This document shows, one piece after another, positions 19,991-28,437 of a DNA stretch of 47,562 nucleotides. The stretch is from positions 1 to 47,562 of the forward strand of contig DASVDK010000070.1 in NCBI GenBank assembly GCA_036381125.1. The letters run 5' to 3'. Source of the DNA: DASVDK01 sp036381125 [NCBI: Thermodesulfobacteriota bacterium] (GTDB taxonomy: Bacteria; DASVDK01). A model generated the notes under the pieces. That model was not told the origin of the DNA and did no database searches. It worked only from the letters and a program-made list of their open reading frames with translations. The position numbers were made by a program, and so were the translations under genes. The number at the start of each line of letters is the position of its first letter. Positions within the stretch are counted from its first letter, which is position 1.

Positions 19991-20087
19991 TGGACGACCT
20001 CGGGAAGAAGAGCCGCGTCGGCGTGGCCCGAGTCTAGCAGCGCTCGGGCCCCGGCGGCGGAGCCTGCGGAGCTGCTCGTAGCTTTGC

Positions 20088-20093
20088 TATACT
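20088..20093 (+). promoter_or_regulatory. -10 box of the DHH phosphoesterase gene
   Basis: TATACT, 7 nt before a TTG at 20101 that is in frame with the gene and 28 nt before the ATG at 20122. Confidence 0.6.
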
Positions 20094-20121
20094 GGTCGGC
20101 TTGGCTATAGCAGAGGAATTC

Positions 20122-21081
20122 ATGGCATTGCTCACACCCGAAGACCTGAACCGACGACCGGTCCGGGTCATCACGCACAACGCCTGCCTCGACGGCTCCG
20201 CCGCGGCGGCCCTGGTACGGCTCGCCCTGCCGGGCGGACCGTTCGAGGTGCACTTCGCCGAGCACCCGGAGATCCCCGACCTCCTCGCGAAGGCCCATCC
20301 GGGCGGGCTCCTCTTCTTCCTCGACCTCTCGACGCCCGACCCGGCCGGCCTGGCGCGCCTGGCCGAGCTGAACGCGAAGGGGACGCGGGTGATCTGGCTC
20401 GACCACCACCAGAGCGCCATCCCCCTCCGCTCGAAGGTGCCGGGGCCGCTCTTCCACGTGGAGCTGGTCGAGGGGGTCTCGGCGACGCGCCTCACGTTCG
20501 ACTACCTGCGCCAGGTAGTCCCGTCGCTCGAGTCGGCCCGGGTCCTGGCGGACCTCGCCGACGACCGCGACCTCTGGCGCAACACCGATCCGCGCAGCGA
20601 GGCGCTCTCCGACGCCATCGGGCTCCTCGGCAGCGAGGCGACGTTCGACGACCTCTGCGAGATGCCGGCGCTCGGCCGCGTCCCGGACCGGCTCGCCCAG
20701 GCGGCGGCCAAGGCGCAGGCACGGAAGCAGGAGGCGATCGCCCAGGCGAAGGCCGGGCTCGTCGTGCGGCCGGTCGACGGCAGCGGCATCGAGGTCGCCG
20801 TCGCGCCGTGCGACCGCTACGCGAGCGACGTGGGGCACGCCCTCGGCGCGCCGAACCGTCTCGTCGTGCTCGCGTCGCCCGCGCGCAAGCGGTTCTCGAT
20901 GCGCGGGCCCGGCGACCCGCCGCTCAACGCCGCCACGCTCACGGCGCGGCTCGGCGGCGGCGGCCACCCGCAGGCGGCCGGCGCCCCCTGGCCGAACCCG
21001 ACGACGCTCGAGGACCTCGCGGACACCATCGTCGCGCTGGTGCGCGAGGAGATGGCGCGCGACGGCTCCACCGGCACGTAG
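20122..21081 (+). CDS. DHH/DHHA1-family phosphoesterase
   Basis: 319 residues from ATG 20122, which has GAGGA 4 nt upstream; TTG 20101, placed exactly for a leaderless transcript, would add seven residues. The metal site includes THNACLDGSAAAAL (usually DxDG), LFFLDLSTP and VIWLDHHQS (the DHH motif). The C-terminal DHHA1 substrate-binding domain ends with RLGGGGHPQAAGAP. Family members are NrnA/oligoribonuclease-like or cyclic dinucleotide phosphodiesterases; without CRP, CBS or GGDEF domains this one cannot be assigned a substrate. The Asp-to-Asn change in the first motif is worth noting. Confidence 0.83.
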   Translation: MALLTPEDLNRRPVRVITHNACLDGSAAAALVRLALPGGPFEVHFAEHPEIPDLLAKAHPGGLLFFLDLSTPDPAGLARLAELNAKGTRVIWLDHHQSAIPLRSKVPGPLFHVELVEGVSATRLTFDYLRQVVPSLESARVLADLADDRDLWRNTDPRSEALSDAIGLLGSEATFDDLCEMPALGRVPDRLAQAAAKAQARKQEAIAQAKAGLVVRPVDGSGIEVAVAPCDRYASDVGHALGAPNRLVVLASPARKRFSMRGPGDPPLNAATLTARLGGGGHPQAAGAPWPNPTTLEDLADTIVALVREEMARDGSTGT

Positions 21082-21240
21082 CGGGCTGCGCCCCCGCGAA
21101 CCGGGGCCCGGGCGTCGGCCCGGAGCGCCGTGACGCGTGTCCCCGGGCGGCGCCTGGGGACTGGGGCCGATCACGTGGCCGCGCGAGCGCATCTACACCG
21201 TGCTCGGCCTCGTCGATGCCGAGCGCACAGGAGGACAGCG

Positions 21241-22407
21241 ATGGAGCGGTTCACGGGCGTCGACTACTACGCGCTCGACGCGCTGCTGGGCGACGAGGAG
21301 CGGCTGGTCCGCGACACGGTCCGGGCGTTCGTGGAGGCCGAGGTGCTCCCCGTCATCGAGCAGGCCACGCGGGAGGCGACGTTCCCGCGGCCGCTGGTGA
21401 AGAAGATGGCCGAGCTGGGCCTCTTCGGCGCGAACCTGACCGGCTACGGGCTGCCCGGCCTGTCGAACGTCGCCTACGGCCTCATCATGCAGGAGCTGGA
21501 GCGGGGCGACAGCGGCGTGCGGTCGTTCGCGTCGGTGCAGGGCGCCCTCGTGATGTACCCGATCCACCGCTACGGCTCGGAGGCGCAGAAGCAGCGGTGG
21601 CTGCCGGCGCTCGCCTCCGGCGAGGCCATCGGCTGCTTCGGGCTGACCGAGCCCGACTTCGGCTCGAACCCGGCCGGCATGCGCACCCGCGCGCAGCGCG
21701 ACGGCCAGGGCTGGGTGCTCAACGGGACGAAGCGCTGGATCACCAACGGCAGCCTGGCCGACGTGGCGGTGGTCTGGGCGCGGGCGGACGAGGGGATCCT
21801 CGGCTTCCTCGTCGAGCGGGGGACGAAGGGGTTCTCGACGGTCGAGATGACGGGGAAGTGGAGCCTCCGGGCCTCGGTGACGAGCGAGCTGATCCTCGAG
21901 GAGGTGCGCGTGCCCGACAGCGCGCGGCTGCCCGAGGCCCAGGGGCTGCGGGCGCCGCTGTCGTGCCTGACGCAGGCGCGCTACGGCATCGCCTGGGGGG
22001 CGATCGGTGCGGCGATGGCCTGCTACCACACCGCGCTCGAGTACGCGAAGAGCCGCGTGCAGTTCGAGCGGCCCATCGCCGGCTACCAGCTCGTGCAGCA
22101 GAAGCTGGTGGAGATGCTGACGGGGATCACGACGAGCCAGCTCCTCGCCTTCCGGCTCGGTCAGCTCAAGGACCAGGGGCGGCTCACGCCGCAGCAGGTG
22201 TCGATGGCCAAGCGGCACAACGTGGCGCACGCGCTCTGGACGGCCCGCGCGGCGCGGGACATCCTCGGCGCCAACGGGATCGTCGACGAGTACCCGGTGT
22301 TCCGCCACCTCGCGAACCTCGAGACGGTCTACACCTACGAGGGGACGCACGACATCCACACCCTGATCCTCGGACAGGACATCACGGGCCTCAACGCCTT
22401 CAGCTAG
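21241..22407 (+). CDS. Glutaryl-CoA dehydrogenase-like acyl-CoA dehydrogenase
   Basis: 388 residues, close to GcdH. It matches the glutaryl-CoA branch of the FAD acyl-CoA dehydrogenases: VRSFASVQGALVMYPIHRYG carries the Arg that binds the distal carboxylate, followed by CFGLTEPDFGSNPAGM. The catalytic Glu is in VYTYEGTHDIHTLILGQ. It would oxidise and decarboxylate glutaryl-CoA to crotonyl-CoA in lysine, tryptophan or aromatic breakdown. GGAGG lies 7 nt before ATG 21241. The 159 bp upstream (21082-21240) show no recognisable gene. hslO follows 6 bp downstream. Confidence 0.88.
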   Translation: MERFTGVDYYALDALLGDEERLVRDTVRAFVEAEVLPVIEQATREATFPRPLVKKMAELGLFGANLTGYGLPGLSNVAYGLIMQELERGDSGVRSFASVQGALVMYPIHRYGSEAQKQRWLPALASGEAIGCFGLTEPDFGSNPAGMRTRAQRDGQGWVLNGTKRWITNGSLADVAVVWARADEGILGFLVERGTKGFSTVEMTGKWSLRASVTSELILEEVRVPDSARLPEAQGLRAPLSCLTQARYGIAWGAIGAAMACYHTALEYAKSRVQFERPIAGYQLVQQKLVEMLTGITTSQLLAFRLGQLKDQGRLTPQQVSMAKRHNVAHALWTARAARDILGANGIVDEYPVFRHLANLETVYTYEGTHDIHTLILGQDITGLNAFS

Positions 22408-22413
22408 GAGACC

Positions 22414-23391
22414 ATGGCAGACTCCCTCGCCCGCGCCATCGCGGCGGGCGGCCGCCTGCGCGGGATCGCCGCCGTCACCACCGACACCGTCGACGAGGCG
22501 CGACGCCGCCACGGGACCTACCCCGTCGCCAGCGCCGCCCTCGGCCGCGCCCTCACCGCCGCGCTCCTCCTCGGCTCGACGCTCAAGGGGGACGAGCGGG
22601 TGAGCCTGCAGTTCAACGGGAGCGGTCCCCTGCGGGAGGTGTACGCCGAGGCCGACGCGCAGGGGCGCGTCCGCGGCTACGTGCGGCGGCCGGAGGTCGT
22701 CCTGCCGCCCCGCAACGGCAAGCTCGACGTGGGGGGAGCGCTCGGCGCGACCGGGACCCTCCAGGTCATGCGCTGGTCGCCCGGCGCGCAGCCCTACCAC
22801 GGCGTGGTCCCGCTCGTCTCGGGCGAGATCGCCGAGGACCTCGCCTCCTACCTCACGGTGTCCGACCAGATCCCGTCGGTCGTGGCGCTCGGCGTCTTCG
22901 TGGAGCCCGACGGCCGCGTCTCGGCGGCCGGCGGGTTCATGGTCCAGCGGATGCCGCTCGAGGGGGCGCACGCGTGGAACGGCGACGCCGACGCGCCGCT
23001 CTCGGCCGAGGAGTCGCGGATCATCGAGCGCGTCGAGCAGAACCTCGCGCCGCTGCCGGGCGTGAGCGCGCTGGTGCGCGGGGGCGCGACGCCGCGGGCG
23101 CTCCTAGACACGGCGCTTGCGGGGCTCGAGCCTCAGGTCGTGGCCGAGGGACCGGTCGAGTTCTTCTGCCCCTGCTCCCAGGAGCGGGTCATCCGGACGC
23201 TGGTCACGCTCGGCCCGGACGACCTCGAGGGGCTCGCACGCGACCACCGCGGCACGACCGCCACCTGCCACTTCTGTAACACCGACTATCGTTTCGAGGC
23301 CGACGAGCTCTTCCGCCTGGCGGCCGATATCCGTGCCGGACGGGAGCCGGTGCGGAGCGCCCCCCGCCCGAACGGCGCCGCGGCTCACTAG
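22414..23391 (+). CDS. hslO: Hsp33 redox-regulated chaperone
   Basis: 325 residues. The N-terminal domain carries LLLGSTLKGDERVSLQF and GPLREVYAEAD. The C-terminal zinc centre has C252, C254 (FFCPCSQERV) and C285, C288 (TCHFCNTDYRF), the CxC and CxxC set that binds zinc when reduced. On oxidation these form disulfides and the protein becomes an ATP-independent holdase in the cytoplasm. Start ATG 22414 after TAGGAG. Its position behind a flavin acyl-CoA dehydrogenase is probably incidental. Confidence 0.95.
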   Translation: MADSLARAIAAGGRLRGIAAVTTDTVDEARRRHGTYPVASAALGRALTAALLLGSTLKGDERVSLQFNGSGPLREVYAEADAQGRVRGYVRRPEVVLPPRNGKLDVGGALGATGTLQVMRWSPGAQPYHGVVPLVSGEIAEDLASYLTVSDQIPSVVALGVFVEPDGRVSAAGGFMVQRMPLEGAHAWNGDADAPLSAEESRIIERVEQNLAPLPGVSALVRGGATPRALLDTALAGLEPQVVAEGPVEFFCPCSQERVIRTLVTLGPDDLEGLARDHRGTTATCHFCNTDYRFEADELFRLAADIRAGREPVRSAPRPNGAAAH

Positions 23392-23453
23392 GACGGATCC
23401 CGAGCCGGGTGAGGCGCGGGGCGGGTCGGGTCGGATCCCGAGGCGTGCCCGTC

Positions 23454-23553
23454 TGGAAAATGGAAAGACCTGACCCCCTGGAAAACGAGTGGGGTCAGAC
23501 CCCCTGGAAAACGGAAAGACCTGACCCCCTGGAAAATGGAAAGACCTGACCCC
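23454..23553 (-). repeat. Four-unit repeat array (A, A', B, A), minus orientation
   Basis: Read on the minus strand: type A 23553-23530, A' (GTTTTCCA end) 23528-23505, type B 23503-23479 (starts GGGGTCTGACCCC and ends ACTCGTTTTCCA), type A 23477-23454, with single-base spacers. It lies between the 3' ends of convergent hslO and the M16 gene. The array at 30764-30863 has the same four units in the same order. Confidence 0.95.
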
Positions 23554-23613
23554 GTGGAGTACTGGTCGGCATCCTGATCTCGTCCATGTTCCCGGTCCCG
23601 TCGAGGATGCTCC

Positions 23614-26112
23614 TCATTCCACGACCACTGCGGCGAGCGGGCGCGAGAAGACCCGGCGCTGGACCGCCTCGACCTCCGCGGGCGTGACCGAGTCGAGGAG
23701 GTCGGCCACGTCTCCCCGGAAGGCGGCGACGCCGAGGTAGTAGGCGCGCGTCGCGGAGGCGAGCTGGCGCGAGGCGAGCCGCCCGCGGATGGCGGCCGCC
23801 CGCCGACGGACGTCCTCCGGCGTGACCGTCGCGGTCGCGCGGCCGGCGACGAGCCGCCGGACCTCGTCGAGGGCGCGATCGACCGAGTCGGGCGCCGTGC
23901 CGAGGCCGGCGGTGACGACGGCGTAGGGCCCCACGAACGCGACGTCGGCGCCGACCGCGTAGGCGAGACCCTGGTCGTCGCGCAGCGACGAGAAGAGCGA
24001 CGCCCCGAGGAGCCCCACGGCGATGCGGAGGGCGGCGCGCTCGCGCGGAGCGCCGGCCTCGGCGACCAGGCCGACGGCGACGTATCCCTGGCCCGTGCCG
24101 AGCGTGACGCGCCACGGCTCACCCGACGGGTCGGACGCGGGCGTCGGCGTGGCGAGCGCCGGTCCCTGGCCGGCGGCGAGCCGGCCGAACGTCCGCTCGG
24201 CCATCGCGACGAGCCGCTCGGCAGGCTCGGGGCCGACGAGCGAGAGGATCAGGTTCGACGGCGCGAAGTACCGACGGTGGAACGCCGCGAGCGCCTCGGG
24301 CGTGGCCCGGGCGAAGGTCGCCGCGTGCCCGGCGGGCGGCGTGCCGGGTGGGCCCTCGAAGAGCCGGGCCCAGAGGCGGTCCTCGGCGAGCGTGCGCGGC
24401 GTGGTCGCGCGGAAGTCGGCCACGGCCGCGGTCTCCGAGCGGGCCCGCGCGATCGCCTGCGGCTCCTCCGGCGGCGAGGCCACGGCGCTCGCGAGCCGTG
24501 CGAGGGCGGCCTCGGCCTGGTCGGGCAGCGCCTCGAGCCGCACGCCCGAGAAGTCCCGGGCGAAGTACCAGTCGCCGAACGGCTCGCGCGGGTCGTCGGC
24601 GACGGTGACCTCCGCGCCGAGCGCGGCCAGGTCGCGGGCGAGGCCGCGTTCGAGCAGGGCGCGGTGCAGGATCTCCGCGGCGCCGGGCAGCTCCGGAGGC
24701 TCGGCGAGCAGGCGGCCCTTCGCGAGCAGGTGCGCGGCGACGAGCGGCGCGGACGGCCGGGTCTCGGCCAGCACCGTGAGGCCGTTGGCCAGGCGCGAAC
24801 TGTGCGCGGCGCCCGCCGCCTCGCGCGCCGGCGACGGCGATGGTGCGGCCGGCGGAGCCGAAGAGGCCTCCCCGCCCGGCACGAGCGCCACGTACCCGCC
24901 GTCGAGGATCCGGGCAAGCGACGCGCGGAGCGCGTCGGGCGTCGGAGCGGCCGGCTCGGCCAGGACCAGGTCCGGCCGACCGGCCACGAGGAGCGGCGCG
25001 GCCCACATCGCGAAGTAGTGGATGCGCTCGGCGAGGCGCGCCGCCTCGAGGCCGGCGTGGCGCGCCGCCCGGTGCGCGATCTCGGGCGTGATCGCCGCCG
25101 GGTCGGTGGCGAGGCGCCGCAGGGCGTCCACGATCGAGGCGACCCGGCCGTCCGGATCGGCCGCCGCCCCGGCCGGCGCGCGGACCTCGAGCGAGGCCAC
25201 GCCGCCGTCGGTGGCGAGCGTGACCGAGGCCTCCAGGTGCCGCGGCAGCGGCGAGGCCGGACCGCCGAGCAGGGCGCCCAGGGCGAGCACGTCCGCGAAG
25301 GCCGGATCGGTCGGCGGCGGCGCGAGGAAGCCGACCCGGACGGTGCCGTCGGTCGCCCCGCGCACCACGGCGCCGCCGGGCGGCAGCCGGGGCGCCGGCG
25401 GCGGCGCGGCCGGCCGGTCGCCCGACCGCGGGAGCGCCCCGAAGGCGTCGCGCACCGCGTCCGTCATCTCGCGCGCGCTCGCCCCGCCGACGGCCAGGAC
25501 GAGCATGTTGTCCGGCGTGTAGTGCGTGCGGTAGAAGCGCTGGAGGTCGTCGAGCGCGATCGCCCGGATCGAGTGCTCGGTCCCGAGGACCGGGTCGGCA
25601 TAGGGCGTGCCCGCGAAGCGCGCCGCGCGGAACCGGACCTCCTCCGCGTAGCCGGGCCGGCCCCGCGCCTGTCGCAGCTCCTCGAGGACCACCGCCTTCA
25701 CGCCGGCCAGCGCGTCGGGGGAGAGCCGGGCGCCCGAGAGGAGCTCGGCGAGGAGCCGCGCCATGGCCGGCAGCTCCGCCGGCGGCCCCATGAGCAGGTA
25801 TCCGGTGAAGTCGTCGCGCGTGAAGCCGTTCAGGTAGCCGCCGATGCCGTAGACCCAGCGGAAGATGGCGTCGCGGCCCCGCGCTTCGGTCCCCTCGAAC
25901 ACGAGGTGCTCGAGGAGGTGCGCGGCGCCCGCCGTGGCGGCGGTCTCGTGCCGGCTGCCGGCCCTGACCGCGACGAGGAGCGCCGCGAGCGGGCTCCCCT
26001 CGCGCGGCACGACGAGCGCCTCGACTCCGTTGTCGAGCCGGATGCGATGGGTGAGATCGACCGGAGCCGCGGCGACCGAGAGGCAGGCGAGGAGCAACAC
26101 CAGAGCGCGCAT
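23614..26112 (-). CDS. M16 family zinc metallopeptidase, two-domain
   Basis: 832 residues. A short hydrophobic N-terminus (MRALVLLLACLSVAAA) suggests export. The inverted zinc motif HLLEH is at residues 65-69 and the third ligand lies in VLEELRQA near 144. The first half is the active peptidase. The second half (from about 420, SSRLANGLTVLAETRPSAPL) repeats the fold without HxxEH and would form the other side of the chamber. Such proteins degrade peptides or process pre-proteins in the periplasm. The ATG lies 6 nt after TAGGCT, predicting a leaderless message. Divergent from the receiver-PilZ gene. Confidence 0.9.
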   Translation of the reverse strand: MRALVLLLACLSVAAAPVDLTHRIRLDNGVEALVVPREGSPLAALLVAVRAGSRHETAATAGAAHLLEHLVFEGTEARGRDAIFRWVYGIGGYLNGFTRDDFTGYLLMGPPAELPAMARLLAELLSGARLSPDALAGVKAVVLEELRQARGRPGYAEEVRFRAARFAGTPYADPVLGTEHSIRAIALDDLQRFYRTHYTPDNMLVLAVGGASAREMTDAVRDAFGALPRSGDRPAAPPPAPRLPPGGAVVRGATDGTVRVGFLAPPPTDPAFADVLALGALLGGPASPLPRHLEASVTLATDGGVASLEVRAPAGAAADPDGRVASIVDALRRLATDPAAITPEIAHRAARHAGLEAARLAERIHYFAMWAAPLLVAGRPDLVLAEPAAPTPDALRASLARILDGGYVALVPGGEASSAPPAAPSPSPAREAAGAAHSSRLANGLTVLAETRPSAPLVAAHLLAKGRLLAEPPELPGAAEILHRALLERGLARDLAALGAEVTVADDPREPFGDWYFARDFSGVRLEALPDQAEAALARLASAVASPPEEPQAIARARSETAAVADFRATTPRTLAEDRLWARLFEGPPGTPPAGHAATFARATPEALAAFHRRYFAPSNLILSLVGPEPAERLVAMAERTFGRLAAGQGPALATPTPASDPSGEPWRVTLGTGQGYVAVGLVAEAGAPRERAALRIAVGLLGASLFSSLRDDQGLAYAVGADVAFVGPYAVVTAGLGTAPDSVDRALDEVRRLVAGRATATVTPEDVRRRAAAIRGRLASRQLASATRAYYLGVAAFRGDVADLLDSVTPAEVEAVQRRVFSRPLAAVVVE

Positions 26113-26118
26113 GCGAGA

Positions 26119-26124
26119 AGCCTA
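26119..26124 (-). promoter_or_regulatory. -10 box of the M16 peptidase gene (leaderless spacing)
   Basis: TAGGCT on the minus strand, 6 nt before ATG 26112. It lies beside the -35 of the divergent promoter (26129-26134). Confidence 0.5.
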
Positions 26125-26128
26125 GCAA

Positions 26129-26157
26129 TTGACACGTCCGGCGGGGCGGTGTATAGG
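26129..26157 (+). promoter_or_regulatory. Promoter of the receiver-PilZ gene (leaderless)
   Basis: TTGACA at 26129-26134, 17 nt spacer, TATAGG at 26152-26157, 6 nt to ATG 26164. Confidence 0.8.
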
Positions 26158-26163
26158 GGCGCG

Positions 26164-26871
26164 ATGTTGCGGCTCGTCCTCTTCGACCCGGACCTGCGCG
26201 CCATGCTCGCGCGGGAGCGGATCTTCCAGCACCAGTCGGGTTGTCGGATCGTGCAGGCGGACGGGCCGGACGACCTCGTGCGCCTCGCCCGAGGCGGACG
26301 CCCGCACGTCGTCATCGCCGACGCCGATCTCCTCGCCGCGGACCTCGAGCCCACCCTCGCGCAGCTCAAGCGGAGCGCGCCGCTCAGGGGCACCCCGGTC
26401 TTCGTCACCGCGGCGCCCAGGCCGGCGGCCGAGGATCGCCTCGTCAGGGCGGGCGCCGATGCGGTGCTCTGGAAACCGGTCGGCAAGCAGCGGTTCTACG
26501 ACCTCATCAGGGCCGCGGCGAGCGCGGTGAAGATGGAGATCCGCGTGCCGGCCGGCGTCGAGGTCGCCTTCACCGTGGGCAACCGCGAGCGGAGCGGCCG
26601 CGTGGCCAACCTCTCCAGGGGGGGCCTCTACCTCGAGACCGACAACCCGAGCCCGGTCGGCACCAAGCTCACGATCCGCTTCGCGCTCCCCGCCTTCTCG
26701 AACACCATCCACGCCAACGGGATCGTCACCTGGCTGAACGACGCGCCGACCGCCCGGGCGACGCAGGTGCCGAAGGGCATGGGCATCAAGTTCGTCGAGA
26801 CCCCGCTCGTGTCCCAGAAGACGATCGCGCTGTACGTGATGCTGTCGAAGGACGTCGTGCGGATCACCTGA
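26164..26871 (+). CDS. Receiver domain fused to PilZ c-di-GMP-binding domain
   Basis: 235 residues. Residues 1-115 form a receiver-like domain with D8/D10 in LVLFDPDLR, candidate phospho-Asp D53 in VVIADADL and the conserved Lys in VLWKPVG. Residues from about 122 form a PilZ domain with the c-di-GMP motifs RERSGR and NLSRGG, spaced as in binding-competent PilZ proteins. It probably links a phosphorelay to c-di-GMP control of motility or envelope functions. No kinase is adjacent; the two large kinases in this window are candidate but unproven partners. Confidence 0.85.
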   Translation: MLRLVLFDPDLRAMLARERIFQHQSGCRIVQADGPDDLVRLARGGRPHVVIADADLLAADLEPTLAQLKRSAPLRGTPVFVTAAPRPAAEDRLVRAGADAVLWKPVGKQRFYDLIRAAASAVKMEIRVPAGVEVAFTVGNRERSGRVANLSRGGLYLETDNPSPVGTKLTIRFALPAFSNTIHANGIVTWLNDAPTARATQVPKGMGIKFVETPLVSQKTIALYVMLSKDVVRIT

Positions 26872-26981
26872 GGCCGGTGAGACGGCCCGGGCGCCGCGCG
26901 ACGAGCATCGTGGCACGCCATCGCGAAACGTGGCAGACTTCTCGAGTCGTGGCAGACGTGCTCGACCAGGCCGAGGTCCGC

Positions 26982-27116
26982 ATGGGGCGCAGCCGCCTCG
27001 TGATCCCCGCGCCCGTACGGAAGGCCCCGGGCCTCTCCACCGGGCTGCCGGTGCTCACGACGGACCGGGCCTGGCGCGACGTCCGCGTGGGCGTCGCCAT
27101 CCGGGTCGTGCGGTGA
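26982..27116 (+). pseudogene. Fused remnant of a vapBC-type toxin-antitoxin pair
   Basis: A 44-residue frame. The first part, MGRSRLVIPAPVRKAPGL, resembles the AbrB/VapB swapped-hairpin DNA-binding motif. It joins directly to LPVLTTDRAWRDVRVGVAIR, which resembles the C-terminal end of VapC PIN-domain toxins (the usual LTADRAW region). The rest of the antitoxin and nearly all of the toxin are missing, as expected from one internal deletion that kept the frame. The flank at 26927-26958 has two copies of CGTGGCAGAC. Confidence 0.55.
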
Positions 27117-27123
27117 CCGGCGG

Positions 27124-27129
27124 TACAAT
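27124..27129 (+). promoter_or_regulatory. -10 box of the thiolase-fadJ operon (leaderless spacing)
   Basis: TACAAT, 6 nt before ATG 27136. It lies 8 bp after the stop of the vapBC remnant. Confidence 0.6.
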
Positions 27130-27135
27130 TCGCGC

Positions 27136-28437
27136 ATGACGACGCATGGCACGCCTCGCCCCGTCGTGATCGTCGAGGGCGTCCGCACCCCCTTTGCCAA
27201 GGCCGGCACCGCCCTCGAGACGGTCCCCGCGCAGGAACTCGGCCGGATCGTGGTCCGCGAGCTGCTCGAGCGGACCGAGCTCGACCCGACGGTCGTGGAC
27301 GAGACCATCATCGGCAACGTCGGCCAGCCGATGGACGCGACCAACATCGCGCGGGTCGTCGCGCTCGAGGCGGGCATCCCGAAGGAGCGTCCGGCCCATA
27401 CCGTCCAGCGCAACTGCGCCTCCGGGCTCGAGGCCATCGCCGAGGCCTACCAGAAGGTGCGCTACGGCGAGGCGGACGTGATCGTGGCGGGCGGCACCGA
27501 ATCGATGAGCCAGATCCCGCTCATCGTCTCGCGCGGCCTGACCGACGTGTACGCGGGCCTGTTCCGGGCGAGGACGGTGGGGCAGAAGGCGCAGGCGGTG
27601 CTCCGGTTCCGGCCGAAGGACCTCAAGCCGGTCGTCGCCCTGGCCGAGGGGCTCAAGGACCCGGTCTGCGGGCTCAGCATGGGCGAGACGGCCGAGCTCC
27701 TCGCGCGCGAGTTCCGCATCTCGCGCGAGGCGCAGGACCGCTTCGCGCTCCGCTCGCACCAGCGGGCCGTTGCCGCGAAGGCGCGGCTCGCCGAGGAGAT
27801 CGTCCCGGTCTTCCCCCCGCCCGACTACGGCACGGCGGTCGCCGAGGACGTCGGGCCGCGCGCCAACCAGACGCTCGACCAGCTCGCGAAGCTCAAGCCG
27901 TTCTTCGACCGCGAGCACGGAACCGTCACGGTCGGCAACGCCTGCCCGGTCACCGACGGCGCGGCGGCCCTCCTCGTCATGAGCGAGGAGCGGGCGCGCG
28001 CCATGGGCTACCGGCCGCTCGGGCGGATCCGTTCGGTCGGCTTCGCCGGCATCGAGCCGGAGCGGATGGGCCTGGGGCCGGCGCTCGCCACGCCCGTCGC
28101 CCTCGGACGGGCCGGGGTCGCGCTGGCCGACCTCTCGCTGGTGGAGATCAACGAGGCCTTCGCCGCCCAGGTGCTGGCCTGTCTCGACGCCATGGCGTCG
28201 CCCGCCTTCTACGAGGCGCGCACCGGGCGGGCGCAGGCCGTGGGACGGATCGACGAGGAGCGCCTGAACGTGAACGGCGGCGCCATCGCCCTCGGGCACC
28301 CGGTGGGTGCCTCCGGGGCGCGAATCACGCTCACCCTCCTGAAGGAGCTCGCGCGCCGCGGCGGCGGGCTCGGCCTCGCCACCCTCTGCGTGGGCGGCGG
28401 TCAGGGGGGTGCGATCGTCGTCGAGGTGGACGGGTGA
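27136..28437 (+). CDS. Acetyl-CoA C-acyltransferase (3-ketoacyl-CoA thiolase)
   Basis: 433 residues, the length of FadI-type thiolases. The nucleophilic Cys is C94 in VQRNCASGLEA; the other active-site motifs are EINEAFAAQ, NGGAIALGHPVGASGAR and the second Cys in LCVGGGQGG. It cleaves 3-ketoacyl-CoA to acetyl-CoA plus a shortened acyl-CoA, the last step of beta-oxidation. It overlaps the following fadJ-like gene by GTGA, so the pair probably forms the alpha/beta trifunctional complex. Confidence 0.92.
   Translation: MTTHGTPRPVVIVEGVRTPFAKAGTALETVPAQELGRIVVRELLERTELDPTVVDETIIGNVGQPMDATNIARVVALEAGIPKERPAHTVQRNCASGLEAIAEAYQKVRYGEADVIVAGGTESMSQIPLIVSRGLTDVYAGLFRARTVGQKAQAVLRFRPKDLKPVVALAEGLKDPVCGLSMGETAELLAREFRISREAQDRFALRSHQRAVAAKARLAEEIVPVFPPPDYGTAVAEDVGPRANQTLDQLAKLKPFFDREHGTVTVGNACPVTDGAAALLVMSEERARAMGYRPLGRIRSVGFAGIEPERMGLGPALATPVALGRAGVALADLSLVEINEAFAAQVLACLDAMASPAFYEARTGRAQAVGRIDEERLNVNGGAIALGHPVGASGARITLTLLKELARRGGGLGLATLCVGGGQGGAIVVEVDG

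Noticed and set aside
21137-21240. Open frame ahead of the glutaryl-CoA dehydrogenase gene (ITWPRERIYTVLGLVDAERT)
   Set aside because: No family recognised and it overlaps the dehydrogenase start in another frame; most likely a chance open frame in GC-rich DNA.
23554-23613. Short ORFs next to the repeat array: a minus ORF starting at the M16 stop (MRSILDGTGNMDEIRMP) and a hydrophobic plus frame (LVGILISSMFPVPSRM)
   Set aside because: Both run straight into the repeats, have no recognisable homology and no clear ribosome-binding site; they may be remnants but cannot be supported.
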